Below are positions 31,320 to 38,814 of a stretch of DNA of 41,027 nucleotides, in pieces (positions within the stretch are counted from its first letter, which is position 1; each line of letters opens with the position of its first letter). Both the position numbers and the translations under genes were made by a program. The notes under the pieces are model-generated. The model worked only from the letters and a program-made list of their open reading frames with translations. It was not told the origin of the DNA and searched no databases. The stretch is from Euryarchaeota archaeon UBA287 (GTDB lineage: Archaea > Thermoplasmatota > UBA186 > UBA287). Where the stretch lies: the NCBI GenBank assembly GCA_002495235.1, contig DAEG01000062.1:1358-42384 (forward strand), given 5' to 3'.

Positions 31320-32620
31320 AGGCGTTTCAGGGCTTTTCTCATTCTGCTGTCCAGATCGTTTATCTCTTCCTCTGTTATGCACAGGATAGGTCTGAAGCGT
31401 ATCGACTTAACGCCGCAGGCAAGGATGAGCAGCCCCTCCTCAAACGCGAGGTTTCTGAGCTTGTCTCTCGTGTTTCCGTCTGGCAGATCGAAGGCGCACA
31501 TGAGTCCGAGGCCTCTGACGTTGGATATCACAGGGAAATCCTTTTGGAGCTCTGCAAGGGTTTTCTGGAGCTCTTTGCCCATGCGTGATGCATTGTCCAG
31601 GAGATTGTCCTCCCTTATTATATCGAGTATCTCTGTGCCTCTCGCCATGTCCGTGAGGTTGCCGCCCCATGTTGAGTTTATCCTGCTGCTCTCCACGAAG
31701 CAGTTCTTTTCTACTTCATCAACCCTCTTTGTGGCCATGACGCCGCAGACCTGGAGCTTCTTGCCGAAGGCCATGAGATCAGGTGCGACACCGAAGTGCT
31801 CATGGGCCCACATCCTGCCCGTTATGCCCCCACCGCTCTGCACCTCGTCGAATATGAGCAGCATATCATTCTCGTCGCAGACCCTGCGCAGGTACTGGAA
31901 GAACTCCCTGCGGAAATGGTTGTCTCCTCCCTCTCCCTGCACCGGTTCTATTATTACTGCGGCCATGTCCTCTCTGTCCTTTAGGGCCGTTTCTATCTCC
32001 TTCTTTGCTCTCTCCTCAGCCTCCTCCACCTCTTTCAGATGTTCCTCGAGCGGGAATGTTATCTTCGGGTTCGTTATCCGCGGCCAGTCGAACTTCGGGA
32101 AATACATGGTCTTTCTCGGGTCTGCCGTGTTCGTCAGAGACATGGTGTATCCAGTCCTTCCGTGGAAAGCCTCCCTGAAATGGATGATCTTTGTTCCCAG
32201 AGCGCTCCTGCCGCTGGCTAGGTTCTTCCTCACCTTCCAGTCGAAGGAGATCTTGAGGGCGTTCTCAACGGCCAGTGCCCCGCCGTCTATGAAAAAGAAG
32301 TGCTTGAAGTATTCCGGCGTAGCTGTCCTTGCCAGTGCGTCAACGAAGTCCGCATAGTACTGAGTGTATATGTCAGAATTGGCCACCTTGTGCACTGCAG
32401 CCTTGAACACGTAGTCTCTGAACTCCTTATTGTTCAGCCCCGGGTGGTTCATGCCGAGAGCGGATGAGCCGAAAAAGGTGTAGAAATCCAGGTACTTCCT
32501 GCCGTTCCTGGCGTCAACTATGTAACTGCCGTGGCTTTTGTCAAAGTCTATGACAATGTCAAAGCCATCCACCAGTATCCAGCGCTTCAATACATCCATG
32601 ACCGTATCAGGTTCCATCAT
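31316..32620 (-). CDS. lat: L-lysine 6-aminotransferase-like class III transaminase
   Basis: A 434-residue PLP enzyme of the class III aminotransferases. It resembles L-lysine epsilon-aminotransferase through FDIVIDFDKSHGSYIVDARNG at the start, the PLP-binding FHGRTGYTMSLTNT, IIEPVQGEGGDNHF, LLIFDEVQSGGG, AFGKKLQVCGVMA (PLP lysine) and NSTWGGNLTDM. It would convert lysine and 2-oxoglutarate to 2-aminoadipate semialdehyde and glutamate. Ornithine- or GABA-type substrates are the alternative. It heads an operon with lplA and others and starts at a leaderless position 25 nt from a TATA box. Confidence 0.85.
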   Translation of the reverse strand: MMEPDTVMDVLKRWILVDGFDIVIDFDKSHGSYIVDARNGRKYLDFYTFFGSSALGMNHPGLNNKEFRDYVFKAAVHKVANSDIYTQYYADFVDALARTATPEYFKHFFFIDGGALAVENALKISFDWKVRKNLASGRSALGTKIIHFREAFHGRTGYTMSLTNTADPRKTMYFPKFDWPRITNPKITFPLEEHLKEVEEAEERAKKEIETALKDREDMAAVIIEPVQGEGGDNHFRREFFQYLRRVCDENDMLLIFDEVQSGGGITGRMWAHEHFGVAPDLMAFGKKLQVCGVMATKRVDEVEKNCFVESSRINSTWGGNLTDMARGTEILDIIREDNLLDNASRMGKELQKTLAELQKDFPVISNVRGLGLMCAFDLPDGNTRDKLRNLAFEEGLLILACGVKSIRFRPILCITEEEINDLDSRMRKALKRL

Positions 32621-32638
32621 GTTACGAAATTTACATCT

Positions 32639-32652
32639 CGCTATTTATACTT
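32639..32652 (-). promoter_or_regulatory. TATA-like box of the aminotransferase-lplA operon
   Basis: On the minus strand AAGTATAAATAGCG is centred near 32646, 26 nt before the ATG at 32620. Confidence 0.65.
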
Positions 32653-33802
32653 ATCTTTTTCTGCCGTAGGGTTCAACGTGCACTTCTACGTCTCCGGGGA
32701 AGAATGACGATATCTCTTTCTTGAGCTGGTGGACCAGCCCGTGCGCCTCTTCCACGGTCATGGTGCTGTCAACCTGTATGTGAAAATCCACTCTTCCAGA
32801 GACCCTTATCTTGTGGAAGCTTCTGATCTCTCTGTGCCTCCTTATTATGCTGGTTATCTTCCGCTCTATTTCCTCTTCCTCCTTAGTGTGGACGGGCTCA
32901 ACGTGTATGACAGTGCTGTCTATGTCCTTGTATCTCTCGTTTATCTTTTCTTCCACACTCTCGGTTATGGCATGCGCCTTATCCGCGCTCAGTCCTTCCC
33001 CCACCTCGAGGTGCATTGCCAGCACCCCCCGTGGTCCGTAGGAATGTCTGTTTATGTCGTGCACTCCGGTCACACCGTCAACAGACAGGATCAGGTCCTT
33101 CAGCGCTTCGTCATTGTATGCCTCTCCCATCAGCTGGGATGAAGCGCTTCTGACGAACCTGACGCCCACCGAGATTATCATCAGCCCGATGAATATTCCT
33201 GCTATGGCATCCATGTGCTGGAAGCCGGTGAGGTAGTAGACCACGAAAGACGCCAGAACGACCAGCGAGTTCAACACATCTCCCAGGTAGTTGAGGGCAT
33301 TCGCCTCTACGCTCTCGCTCTTCAGCTCTCTGTTTATCGCGTATGAGAATCTCACAAGGAAGTATTTCATCAGAACGTTGAATACAACCACGATCATTGC
33401 CCACAGTTCGACCCACAGTTCGCGAGACATGACTGCGTCTGTGAAAAGTCTCGAGCTGCTCTCATACGCCAGTACTGCCCCGGATATCATGAGCAGCATG
33501 GACAGAATGATTGTGGCTATGCTCTCAAAGCGTCCGTGACCGAACGGGTGCTCTTTGTCAGCCGGCTTGAACGCCACGACAAAGCCCACCAGCATGACCG
33601 CGGCGATCACCACGTCAAACAGGGTGTCTATGCCGTCTCCCACGAGCGCTATGCTCCCTATGAGGATCCCTGTTGCGATCTTTACAATAAAGAGGATGCA
33701 GTTGGCAACGATGTTGAAGATGGAGCTTAGATAGCTTATCCTCCTTTCATCTCCGCCGTATCTCTGAGCTATCCTGTGTGCAAGAGCACCGGAGAGAGCC
33801 AT
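32651..33802 (-). CDS. Cation diffusion facilitator with duplicated C-terminal domain
   Basis: A roughly 383-residue CDF metal exporter. Six membrane helices carry the metal sites: SIALVGDGIDTLFD in helix 2 and EANALNYLGDVLNS in helix 5, with the cytosolic loop HPFGHGRFE between. It normally moves Zn2+, Mn2+ or Fe2+ out of the cytosol in exchange for H+. The C-terminal cytosolic part appears doubled: one dimerisation domain ending IHVEPVH and a second of about 80 residues ending VHVEPYG, both with the ferredoxin-like strand pattern. The start at 33802 (MALSG) fits a TATA box 26 nt upstream; an ATG at 33820 is the alternative. Confidence 0.9.
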   Translation of the reverse strand: MALSGALAHRIAQRYGGDERRISYLSSIFNIVANCILFIVKIATGILIGSIALVGDGIDTLFDVVIAAVMLVGFVVAFKPADKEHPFGHGRFESIATIILSMLLMISGAVLAYESSSRLFTDAVMSRELWVELWAMIVVVFNVLMKYFLVRFSYAINRELKSESVEANALNYLGDVLNSLVVLASFVVYYLTGFQHMDAIAGIFIGLMIISVGVRFVRSASSQLMGEAYNDEALKDLILSVDGVTGVHDINRHSYGPRGVLAMHLEVGEGLSADKAHAITESVEEKINERYKDIDSTVIHVEPVHTKEEEEIERKITSIIRRHREIRSFHKIRVSGRVDFHIQVDSTMTVEEAHGLVHQLKKEISSFFPGDVEVHVEPYGRKR

Positions 33803-33821
33803 AACGTTAAATGATCTCATT

Positions 33822-33833
33822 ACCTTTTAATCT
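33822..33833 (-). promoter_or_regulatory. TATA-like box of the CDF transporter gene
   Basis: On the minus strand AGATTAAAAGG is centred near 33828, 26 nt before the ATG at 33802. It overlaps the 3' end of the upstream DUF373 gene. Confidence 0.45.
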
Positions 33834-34917
33834 ATTCCTTTACCTGTTTGTTTCCCTTCACTCTCGCTCTGACATACCCGTATGAGACGACCCCCGCGAC
33901 GACTATCCCTATGCCGAGGGCTATCTCAACTATCACAGGAACGAACATCCCTGAGGTGTAAGGCACCCCCTCAATGGAGTACCTGATTATGTTGGTGGAG
34001 CCCAGGACTATGAACCACATGGCCGCAATGGAGAAGAAGAACACCCAGTAGGATATCAGGACCTCCCTCTCCGTTATGTAGGCCTCTATGACCCTGCCCG
34101 CGCCGCTGGTGGCGAGCGCTATGACCACCCATACGATCTCCCTGTCCACGAAGGAAAGGATCTCATCGTAGGCCCATCTCTTAAAGGACGTCGATGTCAC
34201 TATGGAATTGTAGATGTATATGAAGCTCCCTGCGAGGAGTATCACGCTTATGAGCTGCATGAAAAACGATACCTTGCCCGTTGTGACGCTCCTCCAGAAA
34301 TAGCGCAGCAGTTTGAACATCGGGTTTGACATGAGATATGCTCCCACAAGCACTGCGATTATCGGCAGGAGTGTGAGCTCCATCCTGTTGAGGATCTCAA
34401 AGAGTCCGGCAACCAGCAGGACGAGAGCCACAGGAACTATGAGTCTTATCTGGGTCTTTTCATCCTCGAAGAATTTCTTTATCACGTAATAGGTGTCCTC
34501 TATGCTCTTGCTCTGCTTAACAACGATCCTGCGCACAGAGGCGACCTTTATCCTGGACGTTATTATCGGAAGTATGTACTCGTCCTCAGCGCCGTCGCTG
34601 ACCAGAAAGACCTCGTCCGCTTTTGTCCTCTCTATGACTTCCTCGAGCTCCTTGGCAAGCTTCCTGTCGCTCTCTATGCCGACCGACCTGCTCCCGCATA
34701 TCAGCGCGACATCTGTTTCATAGCCTTTTCCTACAAGATCGTCGTATATGCTTATCGCTCCGAACATCGCGTTCGTGTCAGCCTCTTCAGGATCGGCGGT
34801 GCCGAGCGCTATGACTGCTTTCAGGTTCTCCTCCCTACCAACTATGGGAGAGTGTATCCCTGTTTTCCTTCCGAGGTCATCATCCCTGTCGACGCAGAGG
34901 ACAAGAATCACAATCAT
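33832..34917 (-). CDS. DUF373-family archaeal membrane protein
   Basis: A roughly 361-residue protein beginning MIVILVLCVDRDDDLGRK, the hallmark of the archaea-specific DUF373 family. The first 155 residues form a soluble domain with ALGTADPEEADTNAMFGA, VALICGSRSVGIESDRK and DEVFLVSDGAEDEYILP. About six membrane helices and a short basic tail follow. The repeated acidic motifs in the soluble part suggest metal or nucleotide binding, but no function is known. The start at 34917 is supported by similarity at the N-terminus; a GTG at 34911 would fit promoter spacing even better. It is divergent from a small unknown gene. Confidence 0.88.
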   Translation of the reverse strand: MIVILVLCVDRDDDLGRKTGIHSPIVGREENLKAVIALGTADPEEADTNAMFGAISIYDDLVGKGYETDVALICGSRSVGIESDRKLAKELEEVIERTKADEVFLVSDGAEDEYILPIITSRIKVASVRRIVVKQSKSIEDTYYVIKKFFEDEKTQIRLIVPVALVLLVAGLFEILNRMELTLLPIIAVLVGAYLMSNPMFKLLRYFWRSVTTGKVSFFMQLISVILLAGSFIYIYNSIVTSTSFKRWAYDEILSFVDREIVWVVIALATSGAGRVIEAYITEREVLISYWVFFFSIAAMWFIVLGSTNIIRYSIEGVPYTSGMFVPVIVEIALGIGIVVAGVVSYGYVRARVKGNKQVKE

Positions 34918-34929
34918 AAACCTTTTTTT

Positions 34930-34941
34930 GCTATTTATTCT
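34930..34941 (-). promoter_or_regulatory. TATA-like box of the DUF373 gene
   Basis: On the minus strand GAATAAATAG is centred near 34936, 19 nt from the ATG at 34917 and 25 nt from an in-frame GTG at 34911. Confidence 0.45.
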
Positions 34942-34954
34942 TTTGTTTTGGAAA

Positions 34955-34966
34955 GTGATATAGACA
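34955..34966 (+). promoter_or_regulatory. TATA-like box of the small unknown gene
   Basis: GTGATATAGAC, centred near 34960, lies 28 nt before the ATG at 34988. Confidence 0.4.
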
Positions 34967-34987
34967 GAGAAGGATATATTGCAGTGC

Positions 34988-35287
34988 ATGGAAGGAAGGC
35001 TATACCGATATCATTTTAGAATAGTCCTATCAACAACCAGGTCGCTCGATGAAGAAGAGCGAAGGCATCTGGATGCTCTGATGAAGGAGCTTATGAAGAA
35101 GTCGGGGTTTGAGATGAAAAAGATCGCGATTCACAGGAATGCGGCATCTCTGGATTTTATCGGGGATGAGGAACAGGACGCAGAGAAGCTCGTAAGGGCG
35201 AGCGAGGCAGCATTTGGCTCTGGTCTGTGGTCGGACTTCAAAGTCCAAAAGACCATAGTGATCGATGGAAAAACCCTGATCCCGTGA
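34988..35287 (+). CDS. Small conserved-looking protein of unknown function
   Basis: A 99-residue protein with alternating helix and strand segments: YRYHFRIVLSTTRSLDEEE, a helix with ERRHLDALMKELMKKSG, AIHRNAASLDFIGDEEQD, a second helix, and a final KTIVIDGKTLIP strand. The pattern suggests a small alpha/beta ferredoxin-like fold, but no family is recognised. It carries its own leaderless promoter, divergent from the DUF373 gene, and is convergent with the thioesterase gene with a 3-nt gap. Codon use matches the chromosomal genes, so it is probably real. Confidence 0.65.
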   Translation: MEGRLYRYHFRIVLSTTRSLDEEERRHLDALMKELMKKSGFEMKKIAIHRNAASLDFIGDEEQDAEKLVRASEAAFGSGLWSDFKVQKTIVIDGKTLIP

Positions 35288-35290
35288 GGC

Positions 35291-35659
35291 TCAGCGCACT
35301 CGGTAGTACAGGCCGCTGGCTGTGGCTATCAGCTCTCCCGAGCTCTTCTTTATCTCGCACTCACAGAACGATAGCTTGTTGCCCTGTTTCTTAACCCGTC
35401 CACATCCTGTCACTTTTCCTTCACTCACGGAGCTGATGTAGTTCACGTTCATCTCAGCCGTTACTGCCACGCACTCGTTCATTGAGTAAAAGGCGGTGCC
35501 CATGCAGTAGTCTGCAAGCGTGGCTATCACACCACCGTGAAGCAGGCCCCATCTCTGCCGGAGGTCATCCCTCACATCTAGCTCGACCACGCTCTCTCCA
35601 TTCTCGGCGCTTATGAGCCTGTAACCAACCGTTCTGTCGAAGTTGCCGTCAGCCTCCAT
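35291..35659 (-). CDS. PaaI-type hotdog thioesterase
   Basis: A 122-residue single hotdog-fold enzyme with the PaaI/YbgC-type active-site segment GLLHGGVIATLADYCMGTAF and the strand VAVTAEMNVNYISSV. The typical C-terminus KSSGELIATASGLYYRVR follows. Members hydrolyse acyl-CoA esters, often phenylacetyl-type thioesters. The ATG at 35659 lies 26 nt downstream of a TATA-like box. Substrate unknown. Confidence 0.9.
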   Translation of the reverse strand: MEADGNFDRTVGYRLISAENGESVVELDVRDDLRQRWGLLHGGVIATLADYCMGTAFYSMNECVAVTAEMNVNYISSVSEGKVTGCGRVKKQGNKLSFCECEIKKSSGELIATASGLYYRVR

Positions 35660-35679
35660 AGGGGCTAGTCTCTTATCTG

Positions 35680-35690
35680 CTTATATTGTT
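35680..35690 (-). promoter_or_regulatory. TATA-like box of the thioesterase gene
   Basis: On the minus strand AACAATATAAG is centred near 35685, 26 nt before the ATG at 35659. Confidence 0.55.
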
Positions 35691-35694
35691 AACT

Positions 35695-36504
35695 TTACGA
35701 GTCCTGCAGATCTATGCCAAACACCTCTTCAGGCATGTCAGTCATGGCCCTGCCGACTTTCTCCTCGAACCCCTCCTCCAGCAGCTTTTTCACGGTCCTC
35801 GGCAGTGTCCTTGGTCCTATGACCGCTCCCGGCCTGTTTGTGTCGTCCATGTAATCGCTCTCGAGCATGAACTTCCGCATGGTCTCGCAGGCGCTCCTTG
35901 CATTGCTGTGCGTCGCTATTATGCTCGGCGTCAGCCCGTGCGTGTCATCCGTAACGGGTGAGAAATGCTTTACCACTCTCTTTTTGTCGATCCCTGCAAT
36001 GTCAGCTATCCTGCTGAGATCCTCATACGTTCTCTCCGCGCTCTCGCTGTGCACTATGACCGCGCATCCGAGATCCTTTGCGGCCTCAAACGCATGCTCT
36101 ATGACCTCATTTGAGGCCTCAAGCACCTCCTCGCTGACATCGTAGTGCGGTCTGCCTATCTCTCCTATGGCGCACGCTCTTTTTTCTGCGATATAATCAG
36201 CAGCGATGTCTATAGCTTCCTCGAGGACCCTTTTTCCCTCTTCAACGTCAGAGAACTCGCTTATTCGCGCCGGGTGGATGCCAAGCGCAGTAAAAACCTT
36301 TATGTGTGTCTCTCTCCTGACCTTCTCCGCTATGGAAAGGAGCATTTCGTATTCCTCGATTATGTCTTCTTTTCCTCTGACCGCCCGCAGGTATGGCATG
36401 CTCACCAGCATGAGCGCGCTTCCACCCGCGCGCTCGAAATCCTTTGCGGCCTCTACGCATCTGCCTGCAGGATCCAGATGGAAGTGCGCGTCGAAGATGA
36501 TCAT
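35695..36504 (-). CDS. TatD-related TIM-barrel metal-dependent hydrolase (COG1099-like)
   Basis: A 269-residue TIM-barrel protein. It begins MIIFDAHFHLDP with the HxH metal motif and continues with ALGIHPAR, AIGEIGRPHYDVSEE, VIVHSESAE and VVKHFSPV, and ends with ESDYMDDTNRPGAVIGPRTLP. These are the metal-ligand positions of the TatD/amidohydrolase superfamily in its archaeal COG1099 branch; relatives act on DNA or small molecules, and the substrate here is unknown. The start at 36504 gives the motif-proximal Met and matches promoter spacing; an extension to 36558 would cross the promoter. It is divergent from the aldolase gene. Confidence 0.85.
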   Translation of the reverse strand: MIIFDAHFHLDPAGRCVEAAKDFERAGGSALMLVSMPYLRAVRGKEDIIEEYEMLLSIAEKVRRETHIKVFTALGIHPARISEFSDVEEGKRVLEEAIDIAADYIAEKRACAIGEIGRPHYDVSEEVLEASNEVIEHAFEAAKDLGCAVIVHSESAERTYEDLSRIADIAGIDKKRVVKHFSPVTDDTHGLTPSIIATHSNARSACETMRKFMLESDYMDDTNRPGAVIGPRTLPRTVKKLLEEGFEEKVGRAMTDMPEEVFGIDLQDS

Positions 36505-36519
36505 CTCGGAACATAGACC

Positions 36520-36540
36520 TCCATAAATAAAAATATAAGT
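36520..36540. promoter_or_regulatory. Overlapping divergent TATA-like boxes, TatD-like and aldolase genes
   Basis: The A/T block CCATAAATAAAAATATAAGT contains a box for the minus gene (centre about 36528, 24 nt from the ATG at 36504) and one for the plus gene (centre about 36535). For the aldolase this predicts a short leader of about 9 nt containing GGTG. Confidence 0.5.
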
Positions 36541-36569
36541 GATAAGTCTCATTAGCATCGGGTGTTAAA

Positions 36570-37457
36570 ATGGTGCCGGCGGATGTTCCGAAAGAGATGA
36601 GAGAGGAGTATGAGAGGAATTACAAGACGATAACAAAGGGCAGGGACAGGCTCATGCTCTTTGCGGGGGATCAGAAGGTGGAGCACATGAACGACGATTT
36701 CTACGGCGAGAGTGTGCCCAAGGATGATGCCGACCCTGAGCACCTCTTCAGGATAGCCTCGAAGGCAAGGATAGGCGCCTTCGCGGCGCAGCTGGGCCTG
36801 ATAGCAAAATACGGCTCGGATTACAGCAAGGTGCCGTACATAGTGAAGCTCAACTCAAAGACGCACCTCATAAAGACGACCCAGAGAGATCCCTTCAGCA
36901 ACCAGTGGGTAGACGTCGAGCAGGTCGCAGAGTTCAAGAAGGAGAGCGGTCTGAACATATGCGCCGTTGGCTACACGATATACCCGGGCTCGGAGTTCGA
37001 GGGTGAACAGTACAGACAGGCCGCGCAGGTCATATACAAAGCGCACAGGAATGGGCTGGTCACGATCATATGGGCTTACCCTAGGGGGAAGGCTGTGCAG
37101 AACGAGTCAGACCCGCACATAATAGCAGGTGCCGCGGGTATAGTCGCGTGTCTTGGTTCCGACTTCGTCAAGGTGAACTATCCCAAGGCGGAGAAGCCGG
37201 CGGAGGCTCTGAGGGAGGCGGTCCTTGCTGCTGGCAGGACAAGGCTACTTTGCGCAGGCGGCTCTAAGATAGGCGAGAGAGAGTTCCTGCAGATGCTGTG
37301 GGACCAGATACACATAGGCGGTGCGAGCGGCAACGCCACAGGGCGCAACATACACCAGCACTCTCTGGACGAGGCTATAAGAATGTGCAATGCCACATAC
37401 GCAATAACCGTCGAGGACAAAAGCGTTGAAGAAGCATGGTCAATATACAGGGACTGA
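36570..37457 (+). CDS. fba: Class I fructose-bisphosphate aldolase, archaeal (DhnA) type
   Basis: A 295-residue TIM-barrel Schiff-base aldolase. It starts MVPADVPKEMREEYERNYK and has LMLFAGDQKVEHMNDDFYG, PYIVKLNSKTHL, GLVTIIWAYPRG, DFVKVNYPKAEKP (candidate Schiff-base lysine), LLCAGGSKIGEREFL and IGGASGNATGRNIHQHSLDEA (phosphate site). It cleaves or forms fructose 1,6-bisphosphate. The related ADH synthase of aromatic amino acid synthesis is the main alternative, but the N-terminal DQKVEH signature favours the aldolase. The pyruvate kinase gene starts within its last 22 nt, so the two glycolytic genes form one operon. Confidence 0.9.
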   Translation: MVPADVPKEMREEYERNYKTITKGRDRLMLFAGDQKVEHMNDDFYGESVPKDDADPEHLFRIASKARIGAFAAQLGLIAKYGSDYSKVPYIVKLNSKTHLIKTTQRDPFSNQWVDVEQVAEFKKESGLNICAVGYTIYPGSEFEGEQYRQAAQVIYKAHRNGLVTIIWAYPRGKAVQNESDPHIIAGAAGIVACLGSDFVKVNYPKAEKPAEALREAVLAAGRTRLLCAGGSKIGEREFLQMLWDQIHIGGASGNATGRNIHQHSLDEAIRMCNATYAITVEDKSVEEAWSIYRD

Positions 37458-38806
37458 GCAGGACAAAGATAGTCTGCACGATAGGGCCCGCGTCTGAGAA
37501 AAAGATAAAGGCGCTCGTGAGGGCTGGTATGAGTTGCGCGAGGCTCAATCTCGCGCACGGGAGCATCGAGGAGCACATCAACATTGCGGACAGGATAAGA
37601 AGCATATCGGGCAGCGTGGCAATCCTGGCTGATCTGCCGGGGCCGAAGATAAGGCTTGGTAAATTAAAGGATGAGCCGCGCCTCTTAAAGAGAGACGAGG
37701 TCGTAGAGCTCACCGAGGGCGGCGAGGCCGTGGACGAAGCTATCCCGGTGGATTATGACGGCTTTCTTGGGACTGTTGATAAGGGGGACACGATATTCAT
37801 AAATGATGAGCTCATCCAGCTCAGGGTGATAGGGAAAGAGAACAAGGGGGCAAGGTGCAGGGTTCTTGCCGGAGGGGAGATCCTGTCGCACAAAGGCGTC
37901 AATATTCCCACAAAGAGGATCAAGTACGACAGAACAAGAGACCTCGAGCTCTGCGAGAGGATAGCGGAGCACGTCGACGTCATCGATGTCTCATTCGTGA
38001 GCGACGAGAGGGACATAGAGGCCGTCAAGGACAGGGCAAACGGAGCGCGGGTCATAGCGAAGATAGAGAGAAGGGCGGGTGTTGAGAACATCGAACACAT
38101 CCTCGGTAGTGCTGATGGTGTGATGGTTGCCAGAGGCGATCTTGGTGTAGAGGTGGGGCTCGAGAGCATACCCATGGTGCAGAAGAGACTGATAAGGGAG
38201 GCGAACATGGCAGGCAAGCCGGTTATAACAGCGACCCAGATGCTCCTGTCCATGGTCGAGAACAAGAGGCCTACCAGGGCGGAGGTTGCGGACGTGGCCA
38301 ATGCAATACTCGATGGCACTGACGCGGTCATGCTATCCGAAGAGACGGCCATGGGAAAGCACCCGGTAGAGGCAGTGAGCATGATGAAGCGCATAGCGCT
38401 CACCACAGAGAAGAGCAGAGGAAGCTTTATCGTGGATGGATGGAGAAAGGAGGGCAGCGTCGAGGACGTGATATCCTATGACGCATATGAGGCAGCGGAG
38501 ATGATGGGGATAAGGTACATCCTGACCCCGACTCGCACCGGCAGCACACCAAGAAGAGTGTCCAGGTTTAAACCCAGAGCAAGGATCCTGGCTTTTAGCA
38601 GCGACGAGAGGGTCAGGCGATTTCTCTCCCTGTCGTACGGCGTTTATCCAGTTAGTAGCGAAGAGGATGAAACTGAGGTCATCCGGAGAGCGAGAGAGCT
38701 GATAGGCCACAAGCAGGGCGAAAAAAAGGAGAGGGTCGTGCTCACCAGGGGCGCGATTGCCGGCAGGGCGGGCGGCACGAACACGCTGAGGATAATCGAG
38801 ATCTGA
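37436..38806 (+). CDS. pyk: Pyruvate kinase
   Basis: A 456-residue enzyme converting phosphoenolpyruvate and ADP to pyruvate and ATP. It begins TKIVCTIGPAS and has ARLNLAHGS, ILADLPGPKIRLG, the B domain, DVSFVSDERD, IAKIERRAGVENI with the catalytic Lys, VARGDLGVEVGLESIPMVQK and the signature MVENKRPTRAEVADVANAILDGTDAVMLSEETAMGKHPV. The C-terminal allosteric domain ends with RGAIAGRAGGTNTLRI. The ATG lies inside the end of the aldolase gene, preceded by GAAGAAG. Length is normal, and the C-terminal PEP-utiliser extension seen in some bacteria is absent. Confidence 0.95.
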   Translation: MVNIQGLSRTKIVCTIGPASEKKIKALVRAGMSCARLNLAHGSIEEHINIADRIRSISGSVAILADLPGPKIRLGKLKDEPRLLKRDEVVELTEGGEAVDEAIPVDYDGFLGTVDKGDTIFINDELIQLRVIGKENKGARCRVLAGGEILSHKGVNIPTKRIKYDRTRDLELCERIAEHVDVIDVSFVSDERDIEAVKDRANGARVIAKIERRAGVENIEHILGSADGVMVARGDLGVEVGLESIPMVQKRLIREANMAGKPVITATQMLLSMVENKRPTRAEVADVANAILDGTDAVMLSEETAMGKHPVEAVSMMKRIALTTEKSRGSFIVDGWRKEGSVEDVISYDAYEAAEMMGIRYILTPTRTGSTPRRVSRFKPRARILAFSSDERVRRFLSLSYGVYPVSSEEDETEVIRRARELIGHKQGEKKERVVLTRGAIAGRAGGTNTLRIIEI

Positions 38807-38814
38807 GCTCTTGT

